Positions 1 to 8,458 of a stretch of DNA of 64,000 nucleotides are shown here, one piece after another. Positions within the stretch are counted from its first letter, which is position 1. Every line of letters starts with the position of its first letter. The position numbers were made by a program, and so were the translations under genes. Under the pieces are notes generated by a model. The model was given only the letters and a program-made list of their open reading frames with translations, made no database searches and was not told the origin of the DNA. This DNA comes from Stutzerimonas stutzeri (GTDB lineage: Bacteria > Pseudomonadota > Gammaproteobacteria > Pseudomonadales > Pseudomonadaceae), in contig NZ_CP073105.1 in NCBI RefSeq assembly GCF_018138085.1, positions 310,001-374,000 on the forward strand. The letters are read 5' to 3'.

Positions 1-708
1 ACCCTGCGCCTCGAACGCAGGATGACCGAGCGCGATGAGTTGAGCCTGCTGGAGTTGGGCGTCAACGGGCTGCAAGCCAAGCTTTCCACCTACCTCGAGC
101 GCCAGCACCACGACGAACAGGCCCTGGCGGCCCATCGCGATCGCCTGGCCGAGCTGGTCGCAGAGCGCACCGCCGAGCTGCGCGCCGCCAACGTGCGGCT
201 CGAAGAGCTGTCGCGCAGCGATCCGCTCACCGGCCTGGCCAACCGGCGTCACTTCGATGAACTCAAGGAGATCGAATTCCGCCGCGCGCTGCGCCAAGGC
301 CTGCCGCTGACCGTACTGATGTGCGATGTGGATTTTTTCAAGCGCTACAACGACCACTACGGCCATGCGCAAGGGGACCATTGCTTGCAGGCCGTGGCCG
401 AAACGCTCAGCAGTGTTTTCGCCCGTGCCGGCGAGGTGGTCGCGCGGCTCGGTGGCGAGGAGTTCGTGGTGCTGATGCCGGGCGTGGACGCCGAATCCGC
501 CTGGCGCGCCGCCGTGAGGCTGCAGCAACGGCTGGCCGAGCGGGCACTGCCACACGCGGGCTCCGACGTGTCGTCCCAGGTAACCCTGAGCATCGGTCTG
601 GCCGCGTTCGAGCCGGGCTGTATCGACCAATTCGACCAGCTGCTTCGCCGGGCGGATGAGGCTCTATATCGAGCCAAGACCCAGGGCCGCAACTGTATAG
701 CTGTCTGA
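1..708 (+). CDS. Diguanylate cyclase, HAMP-GGDEF, 5' end outside window
   Basis: The frame is open to base 1, so this is the C-terminal part of a longer membrane protein; the ATG at 22 is probably internal. The visible start, around DELSLLELGVNGL, looks like the end of a HAMP linker and is followed by a coiled coil. A complete GGDEF domain follows (DPLTGLANRRHFDE, then GGEEF at residues 144-148 counted from the ATG at 22). An intact GGEEF signature implies synthesis of c-di-GMP from two GTP. The product-inhibition site five residues upstream, normally RxxD, reads RAGE here, so feedback control may be weak. A periplasmic binding protein gene follows 21 bases downstream and may be cotranscribed. 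Confidence 0.9.
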   Translation, partial: TLRLERRMTERDELSLLELGVNGLQAKLSTYLERQHHDEQALAAHRDRLAELVAERTAELRAANVRLEELSRSDPLTGLANRRHFDELKEIEFRRALRQGLPLTVLMCDVDFFKRYNDHYGHAQGDHCLQAVAETLSSVFARAGEVVARLGGEEFVVLMPGVDAESAWRAAVRLQQRLAERALPHAGSDVSSQVTLSIGLAAFEPGCIDQFDQLLRRADEALYRAKTQGRNCIAV

Positions 709-729
709 CCGACTGTGAGGAACCATACA

Positions 730-1455
730 ATGCGCCCGATTGCCTGGATCGCCTGCTCGCTGGGATTGCTCGGTATGACGCTGCAGGCCGCGCCGCTACG
801 GGTCGTGACCGAGGATACGGCGTACAGCTATCTGCAAGATGGCCAGGTATCCGGCACCGCCAGCCAGGTGGTCGAAGCGACGCTCCAGCGCGCCGGGTTG
901 ACGGACTACCATGTCGCTCTCTACCCCTGGGCCCGTGCCTACGACATGGCGCTGAGCGAGCCCGGTGTGCTGATCTACCTGATCGCCCGGACACCCGAGC
1001 GTGAAGCCCTGTTCCGCTGGGTCGGCGAGATCATGCGCATCGAGTACCACTTCTACAAGCTGCGCTCGCGAGACGACATTCAGGTACCCGATCTGGAAGC
1101 GGCCAAGGCCTATCGAATCGGCGTGTTGCGTGAGGACGTCCGCCACCAGTACCTGCAGGCCAAGGGCTTTCATAAGATCGTGGTCGCCGCGCAGAACGGT
1201 GAAAACTTCAGGCGCCTGCTCAATGGTCAGGTCGATCTGGTGCCGATGCCCGAGCAGGACATCGTGGTGCTGTGCAACGAAGCCGGGATCGATCCGGCCA
1301 GCGTCGAGCGGGTGTTCACGCCCGACGCCGCCACACAACTCTATATGGCGTACAGCCGACAGACCGATGACGACGTCGTGTTACGCACCCAGGCCGCGTT
1401 CGAGCAACTGCAGGCCGAGGGCACGGTGGCTGAGCTGATGGTCGGCCGTCACTGA
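730..1455 (+). CDS. Periplasmic solute-binding protein, SBP_bac_3-like
   Basis: The 241-residue product has an N-terminal signal peptide ending near LQAAPLRVV. The rest has the fold signature of family 3 extracellular binding proteins: LRVVTEDTAYSY at the start, then the FRWVGEI and YRIGVLREDVRHQYL segments and a C-terminal EGTVAELM. I chose the ATG at 730 because GAGG lies nine bases upstream; a GTG at 715 in the same frame is less likely. There is no permease or ATPase nearby, so it is more likely a ligand sensor or orphan binding protein than part of a transporter. Its ligand cannot be read from the sequence. It lies 21 bases after a diguanylate cyclase and may serve it. Confidence 0.8.
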   Translation: MRPIAWIACSLGLLGMTLQAAPLRVVTEDTAYSYLQDGQVSGTASQVVEATLQRAGLTDYHVALYPWARAYDMALSEPGVLIYLIARTPEREALFRWVGEIMRIEYHFYKLRSRDDIQVPDLEAAKAYRIGVLREDVRHQYLQAKGFHKIVVAAQNGENFRRLLNGQVDLVPMPEQDIVVLCNEAGIDPASVERVFTPDAATQLYMAYSRQTDDDVVLRTQAAFEQLQAEGTVAELMVGRH

Positions 1456-1474
1456 TTCATGCCACCGGGCGAGC

Positions 1475-4294
1475 TCAAGGCCCGTTGCTCTGCTCGAACT
1501 CGTTGAGTGCCTTGCGGCAGCCGACCCCAGAGCCCTCTCCGAGCCCTGCTTCCAGCCAGGGCAGTATCGCCAGCGGCGGCGCGACCAGGGCGCCAGCCAC
1601 ACTCGCAACGGCACGGGCTGCCAATTCGCCGGTCACCACGCTGACCTGTGGGTTGCTCAGCGTGCCCTGAAGTTCCACCGGTGAGTTGCCGGAGAACAGG
1701 CTGATGTCCTTGGCGTGAGCCTCGAACGCCAGGTCCAGGCGTTCGCTGTCGAGCTTGATGGTGCCGCCACCCGTGATATTGCTGTCGGCGGTGCTGATGA
1801 AAAGCTGCTCCAGCTTCGCTATGCCATCTGTCGAGTCGAAACGCAGGTAGGTGCAATTCATTGGTACCTGTTCGGCATCAACGAGCGCGGCCAGCGCAGC
1901 CTCCCCTCCGTCCAGGCCGAGCAGTTCCACGGCGAGCGTATCCAGCTTCCCGCCGGACATCGCAAGTTCCAGCTGGCCGTCAAGTGCGGCCGCCATCTCG
2001 CCCAGTGATTGGCCTTCGAAGTTCAGCTCCAGCTGGCCGCCAATGGTTCCGGCCGAGTCCTGCGCGACCTGTGAGAGGTCGGCCTCGCGCAGCACGGGAG
2101 ATAGATTGACGCTGGTGATATCCAGGTGCAGTTCGCCTGTGGGTTGCGGTGGCCTGATATCCAGGCGCAGCCGGCCGTTGGCTTTGCCTTTGCCGATGGC
2201 GAGGGACAAGGGTTCGGCCACTAGTACGCCTTCGTCCAGCTCGACTTTGAGGTCGACGGCGTTCAGAGGGATGTCCTTGGCTACCACGTTGTCCGCCTCG
2301 TAGCGGACGATGGCGTCGCGGTCGCGTAGCGCATCGAGGCCAAGCGATTTGTTGGAAAACACCTGTCCATCATCAGGATCTGTCGGTGTGCCGGGCGCTT
2401 TCAGATCCGAGGTGTGGAGGCTGTCCGAATGCAGATTGGCCCAGAGCATGGGACGACCGCCGAGGTCGACGCGAACGTCGCCGCTCAGGTCGCTCTGGCC
2501 CCACTGCGCACGAAGGTCCTGCAGCCGCAATTGCGGCTTCTCCCAGAGCAGCTGGCCGCGTAGCTGGTAGCTGGCCAGCGAAGGCAGGTTCAAGCCTGTC
2601 AGCGGGCGGAGGTTCGCCGGGTTCGGGCCTTCGAGCGAAATCGCGAGATCCGCCGCCTCCCACTGCAATGGATCGGTGATGGTGCCATTTATACTCAGGC
2701 GGCTTTCGCGCGACGTCGCCGAGCCTTCGACGGGATAGGGTTGATCACCGAAAAGATCTTCCAGCGCACCGACATCAAGTTCGAACTGCAGCGGCGCCTC
2801 GTTGCGCCAGGCCTCACCCGCCAAGTGCAGACCGGAGTCCGTGGAGGTCGCGTCCACTTCGATCCGCAGATGGCGTGCCGGATTCGCATAGCTCAGATGC
2901 GTGTCACTCAGACGTGCTGAGTCCTGCCCCAGCTGCGCATGCAACTCACCGTCCAGTGTGCCCAGCTTCGGATAGCCCGCCGGCTCAAGGGCGCGGCCCA
3001 GGTCCAGTTCCTCGACGGAGAGATCGACCGTTCCGCTCAGCGAGTTCTTCGTCAGGTCGAGGGCTCCGCTGGCGCTTATGGCTCCGTCGCCTTGAGCCGC
3101 ATGCAATTGCTGGATCTGCAAACGCTGCTCGGCCAGGCTGCCCTTGAGCACTAGGTCACTCAACACCGCATCGCCATAGAGGAGCTGATCCAGGCTGAGG
3201 TCGACCTCGCCTCGATAGCGACGCAAAGGCTGCAGCAGGTTCCGGATACGCTGTTGCAGCGACTGCTCGTCACCAGTTACCTGCGACTGCGTGCTGTCCG
3301 GCTCCGCGTTGAGCAAGCGCATCACGCCCCAGCGATTGAGGTCGAGCCTGTTGCCTTGCAGGTGCACGGTCAGTTCCGGTGTCTCGCCGCGCTCAAGGAC
3401 CAGCGAGCCGGTGAGATGACTGTCGCCCGTCTTCAGTTCCATGTCCTGCAATGCCCAGCGCTGCCCGTCACGCTTCAACCGGGTGCTGAAATCGAATGCC
3501 GGAACATCGATGGCCGGGCGATCGAAGCTCATCAGTTCGGCAGCTTCCGGCGCGCTCACCGACAACTCTCCTTGCAAGGCATCGAGCTGTGGCAGCTGCT
3601 TGGCTTCACCGGCGAACTGCGCCTGGATCTCACCCAGTTGCGCATCGAGCGTCACGGCATAGGGCGCACCGCTGGCCAAGGCCTGGGATGGGGGCTCGCC
3701 TGTCAGCCTCAACTCCAACGGTTTCCCCTGCACGCTACCCTGGCCCTCAATGGAGAGCTGGCGTTGGTCCGGGCCGTTATCGGTGGTGGCTATATCAAGC
3801 GTGAGCTCGACATCCAGCGCTGCGTCGCGATAGGTGAGCCGTCCGTTCTGGACGCGGATGGTATCGGGCTGGATAGGCGAGGTACTGTCGCTGGGGCTGT
3901 CTTCGTTTGCCAATGCTGCCCAGTTGGAGCGGCCATTCGCCTGCCGGGCCAGGTGGACTTCAGGTTGTTCGAGCGTCAACGATTGCAGGCTGAGGTTGCC
4001 GGTCAGCAGCGCGCCGACATCGATCTCTGCCTGCATGGCATCAAGCTTGAGCATAGACGGGTGTTCGGCCCACTCGGGGTTGGCGATTTCGACATTGCTT
4101 ACGCTGACTCCCAGCGGAATGCCCCAGTCGACGTCGAGTTCCCCGATCTTTACCTCGCGGCCATCCAGGCGCTGACTCAGTTGGGCTTCGATCTTTTCCC
4201 GCGCCCACTGCGTTTGCACCAGCATTGCCGCAGTCACCGCGAGCAGCACCAGCGCTGCCAGCACGACTCCAAAGATTTTCGCTGCCTTCGCCAC
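1475..4294 (-). CDS. AsmA family inner-membrane-anchored protein
   Basis: This 939-residue protein has one N-terminal membrane anchor (about residues 7-26). A very long periplasmic region rich in short beta strands follows, as in AsmA/TamB-type proteins. The opening segment (EAQLSQRLDGREVKIGELDVDWG, in part) and the C-terminal AsmA block around residues 790-900 (SNITGGGTIKLDSERLDL, then LQGTLSNPQVSV) are typical. Members of this superfamily are thought to form hydrophobic grooves that move phospholipid or help outer-membrane assembly; the exact role of this one is not known. The start is GTG with a strong AGGAGG four bases away. It is monocistronic, and its 3' end converges on the binding protein gene. 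Confidence 0.85.
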   Translation of the reverse strand: MAKAAKIFGVVLAALVLLAVTAAMLVQTQWAREKIEAQLSQRLDGREVKIGELDVDWGIPLGVSVSNVEIANPEWAEHPSMLKLDAMQAEIDVGALLTGNLSLQSLTLEQPEVHLARQANGRSNWAALANEDSPSDSTSPIQPDTIRVQNGRLTYRDAALDVELTLDIATTDNGPDQRQLSIEGQGSVQGKPLELRLTGEPPSQALASGAPYAVTLDAQLGEIQAQFAGEAKQLPQLDALQGELSVSAPEAAELMSFDRPAIDVPAFDFSTRLKRDGQRWALQDMELKTGDSHLTGSLVLERGETPELTVHLQGNRLDLNRWGVMRLLNAEPDSTQSQVTGDEQSLQQRIRNLLQPLRRYRGEVDLSLDQLLYGDAVLSDLVLKGSLAEQRLQIQQLHAAQGDGAISASGALDLTKNSLSGTVDLSVEELDLGRALEPAGYPKLGTLDGELHAQLGQDSARLSDTHLSYANPARHLRIEVDATSTDSGLHLAGEAWRNEAPLQFELDVGALEDLFGDQPYPVEGSATSRESRLSINGTITDPLQWEAADLAISLEGPNPANLRPLTGLNLPSLASYQLRGQLLWEKPQLRLQDLRAQWGQSDLSGDVRVDLGGRPMLWANLHSDSLHTSDLKAPGTPTDPDDGQVFSNKSLGLDALRDRDAIVRYEADNVVAKDIPLNAVDLKVELDEGVLVAEPLSLAIGKGKANGRLRLDIRPPQPTGELHLDITSVNLSPVLREADLSQVAQDSAGTIGGQLELNFEGQSLGEMAAALDGQLELAMSGGKLDTLAVELLGLDGGEAALAALVDAEQVPMNCTYLRFDSTDGIAKLEQLFISTADSNITGGGTIKLDSERLDLAFEAHAKDISLFSGNSPVELQGTLSNPQVSVVTGELAARAVASVAGALVAPPLAILPWLEAGLGEGSGVGCRKALNEFEQSNGP

Positions 4295-4490
4295 TATGCC
4301 TCCTGATCCGGTTTCGCTCGTGCGTGGTAAGGGAGGGTCAGCTGCAAGTGCATGCAGCTTGATAAGTGTCGACCCCTCAGCGCCCGGAAAAGGTCACCGC
4401 GAATTAGCCAGGCAGCCCCCTGGGCAACGGCAGTTGGCGCGCGGAAGCTACGAGCGACAGGTTTGATAGTCGCGATGGCAAGACGCAGAG

Positions 4491-4518
4491 ACGGACGAGC
4501 GGCAGCGCCGTCGTCCGT
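4491..4518 (-). terminator. GC-rich hairpin after the FAD oxidoreductase gene
   Basis: ACGGACGA at 4491-4498 pairs perfectly with TCGTCCGT at 4511-4518. A further GGC/GCC pair lies inside the loop. It begins 13 bases beyond the stop codon of the minus-strand gene ending at 4531. No clear T-run follows on that strand, so termination here would be weak or Rho-assisted. The rest of the 4295-4530 gap shows no gene. Confidence 0.4.
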
Positions 4519-4530
4519 GCTGAAAGGGGT

Positions 4531-6150
4531 TCAACCCTGGAGATCGGCCAGCATCGCCGTGGCTACCGCTTCGGCCACCTTGATGCCGTCGACCCCGGCG
4601 GAAAGGATGCCTCCGGCGTACCCGGCACCTTCGCCGGCTGGGTAAAGGCCGCGGGTATTGATGCTTTGCAGTGATTCATTGTCGCGCTTGATTCGTACCG
4701 GCGAGGAGGTACGCGTCTCGATCCCGGTAAGCACCGCGTCGGCACGATCGAAGCCGCGGATCTGCTTGCCGAAGGCCGGCAGCGCTTCGCGGATGGCCTC
4801 GATTGCGTAGTCGGGCAGCGACGGTGCCAGGTCGCCCAGGCGGACACCGGGCTTGTAGGACGGCTCGACCTCGCCGAATGCGCTGGATGCCCGGCCGCGG
4901 ATGAAATCGCCGACCAACTGCCCCGGCGCGCAATAGTCGCTGCCACCCAGCTCGAAGGCGCGCGATTCCAGCCGTTCCTGCAGCTCGACGCCGGCCAGCG
5001 GGCCGCCGGGGAAATCCTCCTCCGGGCTGATGCCGACGACGATGCCGGCGTTGGCATTGCGCTCGTTGCGCGAATACTGGCTCATGCCGTTGGTGACCAC
5101 GCGGTTGGGCTCGGAGGTCGCGGCGACCACGGTGCCGCCCGGGCACATGCAGAAGCTGTAGACCGCCCGGCCGTTCTTGGCGTGGTAAACCAGCTTGTAG
5201 TCGGCTGCGCCCAGCTCCGGATGGCCGGCGTATTTGCCCAGGCGCGCGTTATCGATCAGCGACTGTGGGTGCTCGATGCGGAAGCCCACGGCGAAGGGCT
5301 TGGCCTCGATGTAGACGCCGCGCTCGTGGAGCATGCGAAAGGTGTCGCGTGAACTGTGTCCGAGGGCGAGCACCACGTAGCGGCTGCGCAGCTCCTCCCC
5401 ATCGGCCATGCGTACGCCCTGGATGCGCCCGTCCTCGATGATGAAGTCGACCACACGGCTATCGAAGCGCACCTCGCCGCCCAGTGTTTTGATCTCCTCG
5501 CGCATGGTCGAGACCACGCCGGTCAGGCGGAAGGTGCCGATGTGCGGCTTGCTGACGAACATGATCTCTTCCGGCGCGCCGGCGCGGACGAATTCGTGCA
5601 TGACCTTGCGGCCGTAGAACTTCGGGTCCTTGATCTGGCTGTAGAGCTTGCCGTCGGAGAACAACCCGGCGCCGCCCTCGCCGAACTGCACGTTGGACTC
5701 GGGGCTCAGCACCTTCTTGCGCCACAGCGCCCAGGTGTCCTTGGTGCGGCTGCGCACATCACGGCCGCGCTCCAGCACGATCGGGCGGAAGCCCATCTGC
5801 GCCAGGGTCAGCGCGGCGAACAGGCCGCACGGGCCGAAGCCGATCACCAGCGGACGCTCGCTCAGCCCCTCGGGAGCCTGGCCGACCGGGTAATAGCCGG
5901 TGTCCGGCGAGACGCGGATATTGCGATCTTCAGCCAGGCGTCCAAGTACCTCGTCTTCGTCCGCGACGTCGGCGTCGATGATGTAGACGAAGGTGATCTC
6001 GCTGTTCTTCTTGCGCGCGTCATAGCTGCGCTTGAACACGCTGAAGTCGATTAGCTCGGCGTCTTTGATGCCCAGGCGTGCAGTGATGGCCTGGCGCAGG
6101 GCTTCGGCGGGATGATCGAGCGGCAGTTGCAGTTCGTTGATGCGAATCAT
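4531..6150 (-). CDS. NAD(P)/FAD-dependent dehydrogenase (COG2509 type)
   Basis: The 539-residue protein has the FAD-binding GxGxxG-like motif VIGFGPCGLFAALTLAQ at about residues 102-118, ending in LERG (the acidic ribose-binding residue). A second nucleotide-binding segment, VLALGHSSRDTF, lies mid-protein. The C-terminal flavin contact is PAGEGAGYAGGILSAGVDG. It belongs to the uncharacterised FAD-dependent dehydrogenases that are widespread in bacteria; the substrate is unknown. The frame extends upstream to 6207, but the ATG at 6150 (MIRINELQLPL) matches the usual family N-terminus. The gene stands alone between the AsmA-like gene and the carbonic anhydrase gene. Confidence 0.88.
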   Translation of the reverse strand: MIRINELQLPLDHPAEALRQAITARLGIKDAELIDFSVFKRSYDARKKNSEITFVYIIDADVADEDEVLGRLAEDRNIRVSPDTGYYPVGQAPEGLSERPLVIGFGPCGLFAALTLAQMGFRPIVLERGRDVRSRTKDTWALWRKKVLSPESNVQFGEGGAGLFSDGKLYSQIKDPKFYGRKVMHEFVRAGAPEEIMFVSKPHIGTFRLTGVVSTMREEIKTLGGEVRFDSRVVDFIIEDGRIQGVRMADGEELRSRYVVLALGHSSRDTFRMLHERGVYIEAKPFAVGFRIEHPQSLIDNARLGKYAGHPELGAADYKLVYHAKNGRAVYSFCMCPGGTVVAATSEPNRVVTNGMSQYSRNERNANAGIVVGISPEEDFPGGPLAGVELQERLESRAFELGGSDYCAPGQLVGDFIRGRASSAFGEVEPSYKPGVRLGDLAPSLPDYAIEAIREALPAFGKQIRGFDRADAVLTGIETRTSSPVRIKRDNESLQSINTRGLYPAGEGAGYAGGILSAGVDGIKVAEAVATAMLADLQG

Positions 6151-6327
6151 GACGAGTCCTGGCCGGTGGCCCCGGCAGAGGTAAGGGCACGGCTCGATCC
6201 CCGGCATGGCCAGCCGCGAATCGAGGTGTCGGGAGTAAGCCGCGCAGTTTAGCCCCGTGGATGGGGCCTGTCATGCCGGTCGATGTGCTGCCCGAAGCGA
6301 GGTGCCCACCAACGCAAGAGATCGCCG

Positions 6328-7059
6328 CTATTGCAGCACGACCCTGGCGTTGAGCGGTTGCAGTGGGCGGTTGTTGGCATGGCCAACGGCGCGCTTCAGC
6401 TCGTCGATCTGCTCGCCGGAGGCGATGACCGGTTGCTTGAGCACCAGCCAGCGCACGCCTTCGGTGCAGGGCGGGGTGGTCAATGAGCCGCTGAACCGGT
6501 AGTAGTCCAGCGACTCGGGCAGCAACTCGGTGGCATTGGCTACGGGTGCGATCTGGCGGCTCTCGCCTGCCGTGGGCGGCGCGTTCCACAGGCGGGACAG
6601 GGCGGCGTTGGTGGCGCCTTCCTCGAACATCAGCGCCAGCACCGCGAGGTTGCCGTCCTTGTCCGCGTGCACCAGGTGCCCTTCGAGCGGATAGGATTTG
6701 CCCTCGACGCGGTTCTCGCTCGGTGCGTGGAAGTGGAACTGCAGCAATTGGTATGTGTTGCCGTCGAGGTGCAGGGCGCTCCCCGGTTCGTATACCACCT
6801 GGACGGTGTGCCCGTTGTTGACGACCTTGCTGGCGCCCGCCGCGTAACTCAACCGCAGTGGCGTCAGCTCGGCTTCGACGAAACCGCTGAGGTCGACAGG
6901 CGACTGGTTCTTGCCTTGGCAGGCACCGAATTCCGGGGTCAGTTTGGCCCAGTTTTCCGGCCCCGCGTCGCCCGAATAAGCCCAGTGGGTCCCGGGCGTA
7001 ACAGCCCAGGCATTGGCACAGACAAGCAGGGCGGCGAGGCCCGGTAGGGTGTGTTTCAT
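6328..7059 (-). CDS. Periplasmic alpha-class carbonic anhydrase
   Basis: The 243-residue product begins with a signal peptide (MKHTLPGLAALLVCANAWA) followed by the alpha-carbonic anhydrase fold. The three zinc ligands are visible as H109 and H111 in QFHFHAPSE and H128 in EGHLVH. The active-site wall motif SLTTPPCTEGVRW is present, and its Cys can pair with C47 as in other bacterial enzymes. It should interconvert CO2 and bicarbonate in the periplasm. The start at 7059 is set by GGAG five bases upstream. An ATG seven codons further upstream lacks such a site. Confidence 0.93.
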   Translation of the reverse strand: MKHTLPGLAALLVCANAWAVTPGTHWAYSGDAGPENWAKLTPEFGACQGKNQSPVDLSGFVEAELTPLRLSYAAGASKVVNNGHTVQVVYEPGSALHLDGNTYQLLQFHFHAPSENRVEGKSYPLEGHLVHADKDGNLAVLALMFEEGATNAALSRLWNAPPTAGESRQIAPVANATELLPESLDYYRFSGSLTTPPCTEGVRWLVLKQPVIASGEQIDELKRAVGHANNRPLQPLNARVVLQ

Positions 7060-7303
7060 GAGATCTCCACTGCTTTTCACTATTGTTTTTAACGGAGCGA
7101 AGCCCGGGGATTGGCTTTCGTCTGTTGGACAAGCGCGCTGCCGGGTTGCTCACTCGGGTTCGAGTCGCCCGGCCATCGCGCGAAGCCCGGTTTCGGCAGG
7201 CTCTAGCGCAGCGGTGCGCTACGACTCGCCGGCCATTCGTCGCGCCACCTGCCAGGCCGGTTGGCGAGCCGGCTGTTTTGTCATCATCGAGGCTGCAATC
7301 GCC

Positions 7304-7309
7304 TATACT
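7304..7309 (+). promoter_or_regulatory. Candidate -10 element (TATACT) for the DUF1456 gene
   Basis: TATACT is a near-consensus sigma-70 -10 hexamer, 88 bases before the ATG at 7397. TTGTCA lies upstream but with a 20-base spacer, so the -35 match is poor. The rest of the 7060-7396 gap between the divergent genes shows no further signal I would defend. Confidence 0.35.
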
Positions 7310-7396
7310 CGCGCGCCATTGGCCGTGACCCCAGGGCGCGGTGCTCGGCGACCCCGGTTGGTTTGCCTGGGTCGGTCACCTCAGAAGGGAACATTC

Positions 7397-7855
7397 ATGC
7401 TCAACAACGATGTGATGCGCAGCCTGCGCTACATCCTCAACGTCAACGACGCCAAGATCGCCGAGATAACGCGGCTCACCGGTTGCGAGATTCCCGATTC
7501 CGAAGCGGTGGCCTATCTTAAGAAGGACGACGAGGACGGGTTCAAGCCCTGCCCCGACCGGATCATGGCGCACTTTCTCGACGGCCTGGTGATCTACAAG
7601 CGTGGCAAGGACGAGAGCCGGCCGACGCCGCCCATCGAGCTGCCGGTGACCAACAACACGGTGCTGAAGAAGCTGCGCGTGGCGTTCGAACTCAAGGAAG
7701 ACGACATGCACGCGATCCTCAAGTCCGTCGACTTCCCGGTCTCGAAACCAGAGCTCAACGCGCTGTTCCGCAAGGCGGGGCATAGCAACTACCGGGTCTG
7801 CGGCGACCAGCTGTTGCGCAACTTCCTCAAGGGGCTGGCGCAACGCGGCCAGTGA
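7397..7855 (+). CDS. yehS: DUF1456 family protein, YehS-like
   Basis: The 152-residue cytoplasmic protein carries two copies of the DUF1456 unit. The first is MLNNDVMRSLRYILNVNDAKI... and the second is NNTVLKKLRVAFELKEDDMH..., each followed by a short helical segment ending in (R)xMAHFLDGLVIYKRG or LLRNFLKGLAQRGQ. E. coli YehS is the family reference; no biochemical function is established. The start is the ATG at 7397 behind AGAAGGGA. The reading frame runs upstream to 7013, but that stretch is not conserved-looking and has no ribosome site. It ends at a strong bidirectional terminator. Confidence 0.88.
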   Translation: MLNNDVMRSLRYILNVNDAKIAEITRLTGCEIPDSEAVAYLKKDDEDGFKPCPDRIMAHFLDGLVIYKRGKDESRPTPPIELPVTNNTVLKKLRVAFELKEDDMHAILKSVDFPVSKPELNALFRKAGHSNYRVCGDQLLRNFLKGLAQRGQ

Positions 7856-7868
7856 CTGCGTCCTGACA

Positions 7869-7902
7869 CGAGAAAGCCCGGCTGATCAGCCGGGCTTTCT
7901 CG
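7869..7902. terminator. Bidirectional Rho-independent-type terminator
   Basis: A 34-base perfect palindrome (17-base arms meeting at TGATCA, containing AGAAAGCCCGGC) lies between the convergent genes ending at 7855 and 7916. The A-rich and T-rich outer arms give a usable U-tract in both directions. Confidence 0.85.
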
Positions 7903-7915
7903 TTGTGCCAGCGCC

Positions 7916-8308
7916 TTAGCTCTGGATCATTGCGATGACCTTGTCACGCAGCTTCGGGTCGTTCTGCACGGCCTGGTTGATGGCGTTGTATTCCTCGATG
8001 CTCAGGTCGTTCTCCTGCACCGTATTCATCATTTTCTCGTTGGCCTGCTGCTGCAGCTGCTGGGCCTCGGCCGGGTCGCCGGTCTTTTCCAGCTTGGCGG
8101 TGAAGTCCTCGCGGATTTCCATGATTTCACCCAGCGAGTCGGCGAACTTCTCCAGCTTCTTGTCGCTGATGTCCGCTGCCTGTACTGCGGGGGCAGGCTG
8201 CGTCGCCGGCGCTGGGCTGGCCTGCTGAGCGGCCACCTGCGTGGCGCCGGCGGCCATCAGCAGCGCGGCGAAACTGGCGGAAACGAGGCGGGTGTTTAGC
8301 TTGGTCAT
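7916..8308 (-). CDS. DUF4168 exported protein
   Basis: The 130-residue product has a signal peptide (MTKLNTRLVSASFAALL... ending in AAQQA), an Ala/Pro/Gln-rich linker, and a helical DUF4168 domain (DISDKKLEKFADSLGEI, then LSIEEYNAINQAVQNDPKL). Such proteins are periplasmic and of unknown function. The ATG at 8308 is preceded by AGGA; an upstream in-frame ATG at 8335 is less likely because the signal peptide would be pushed inward. The gene is monocistronic and is divergent from the histidine kinase gene at 8459. Confidence 0.85.
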   Translation of the reverse strand: MTKLNTRLVSASFAALLMAAGATQVAAQQASPAPATQPAPAVQAADISDKKLEKFADSLGEIMEIREDFTAKLEKTGDPAEAQQLQQQANEKMMNTVQENDLSIEEYNAINQAVQNDPKLRDKVIAMIQS

Positions 8309-8458
8309 GATCCGGTCCTGTCGTTGAGAGTTCACCAGTCAGGATTGCATCGCCCGTGCCAGAACGGGCATCTCGCCCCAAGTCTTTGATTTACATGAGT
8401 TCGCGCCGTTCGTCACAGCCGCGTCGACCGATCAAAGTAGCCTCTGTAGAGTGCCAAT

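Noticed and set aside
3254-4306. 350-codon plus-strand open frame inside the AsmA-like gene.
   Set aside because: Composition is that of a shadow frame and there is no start signal or domain; the minus-strand gene has an anchor and AsmA motifs.
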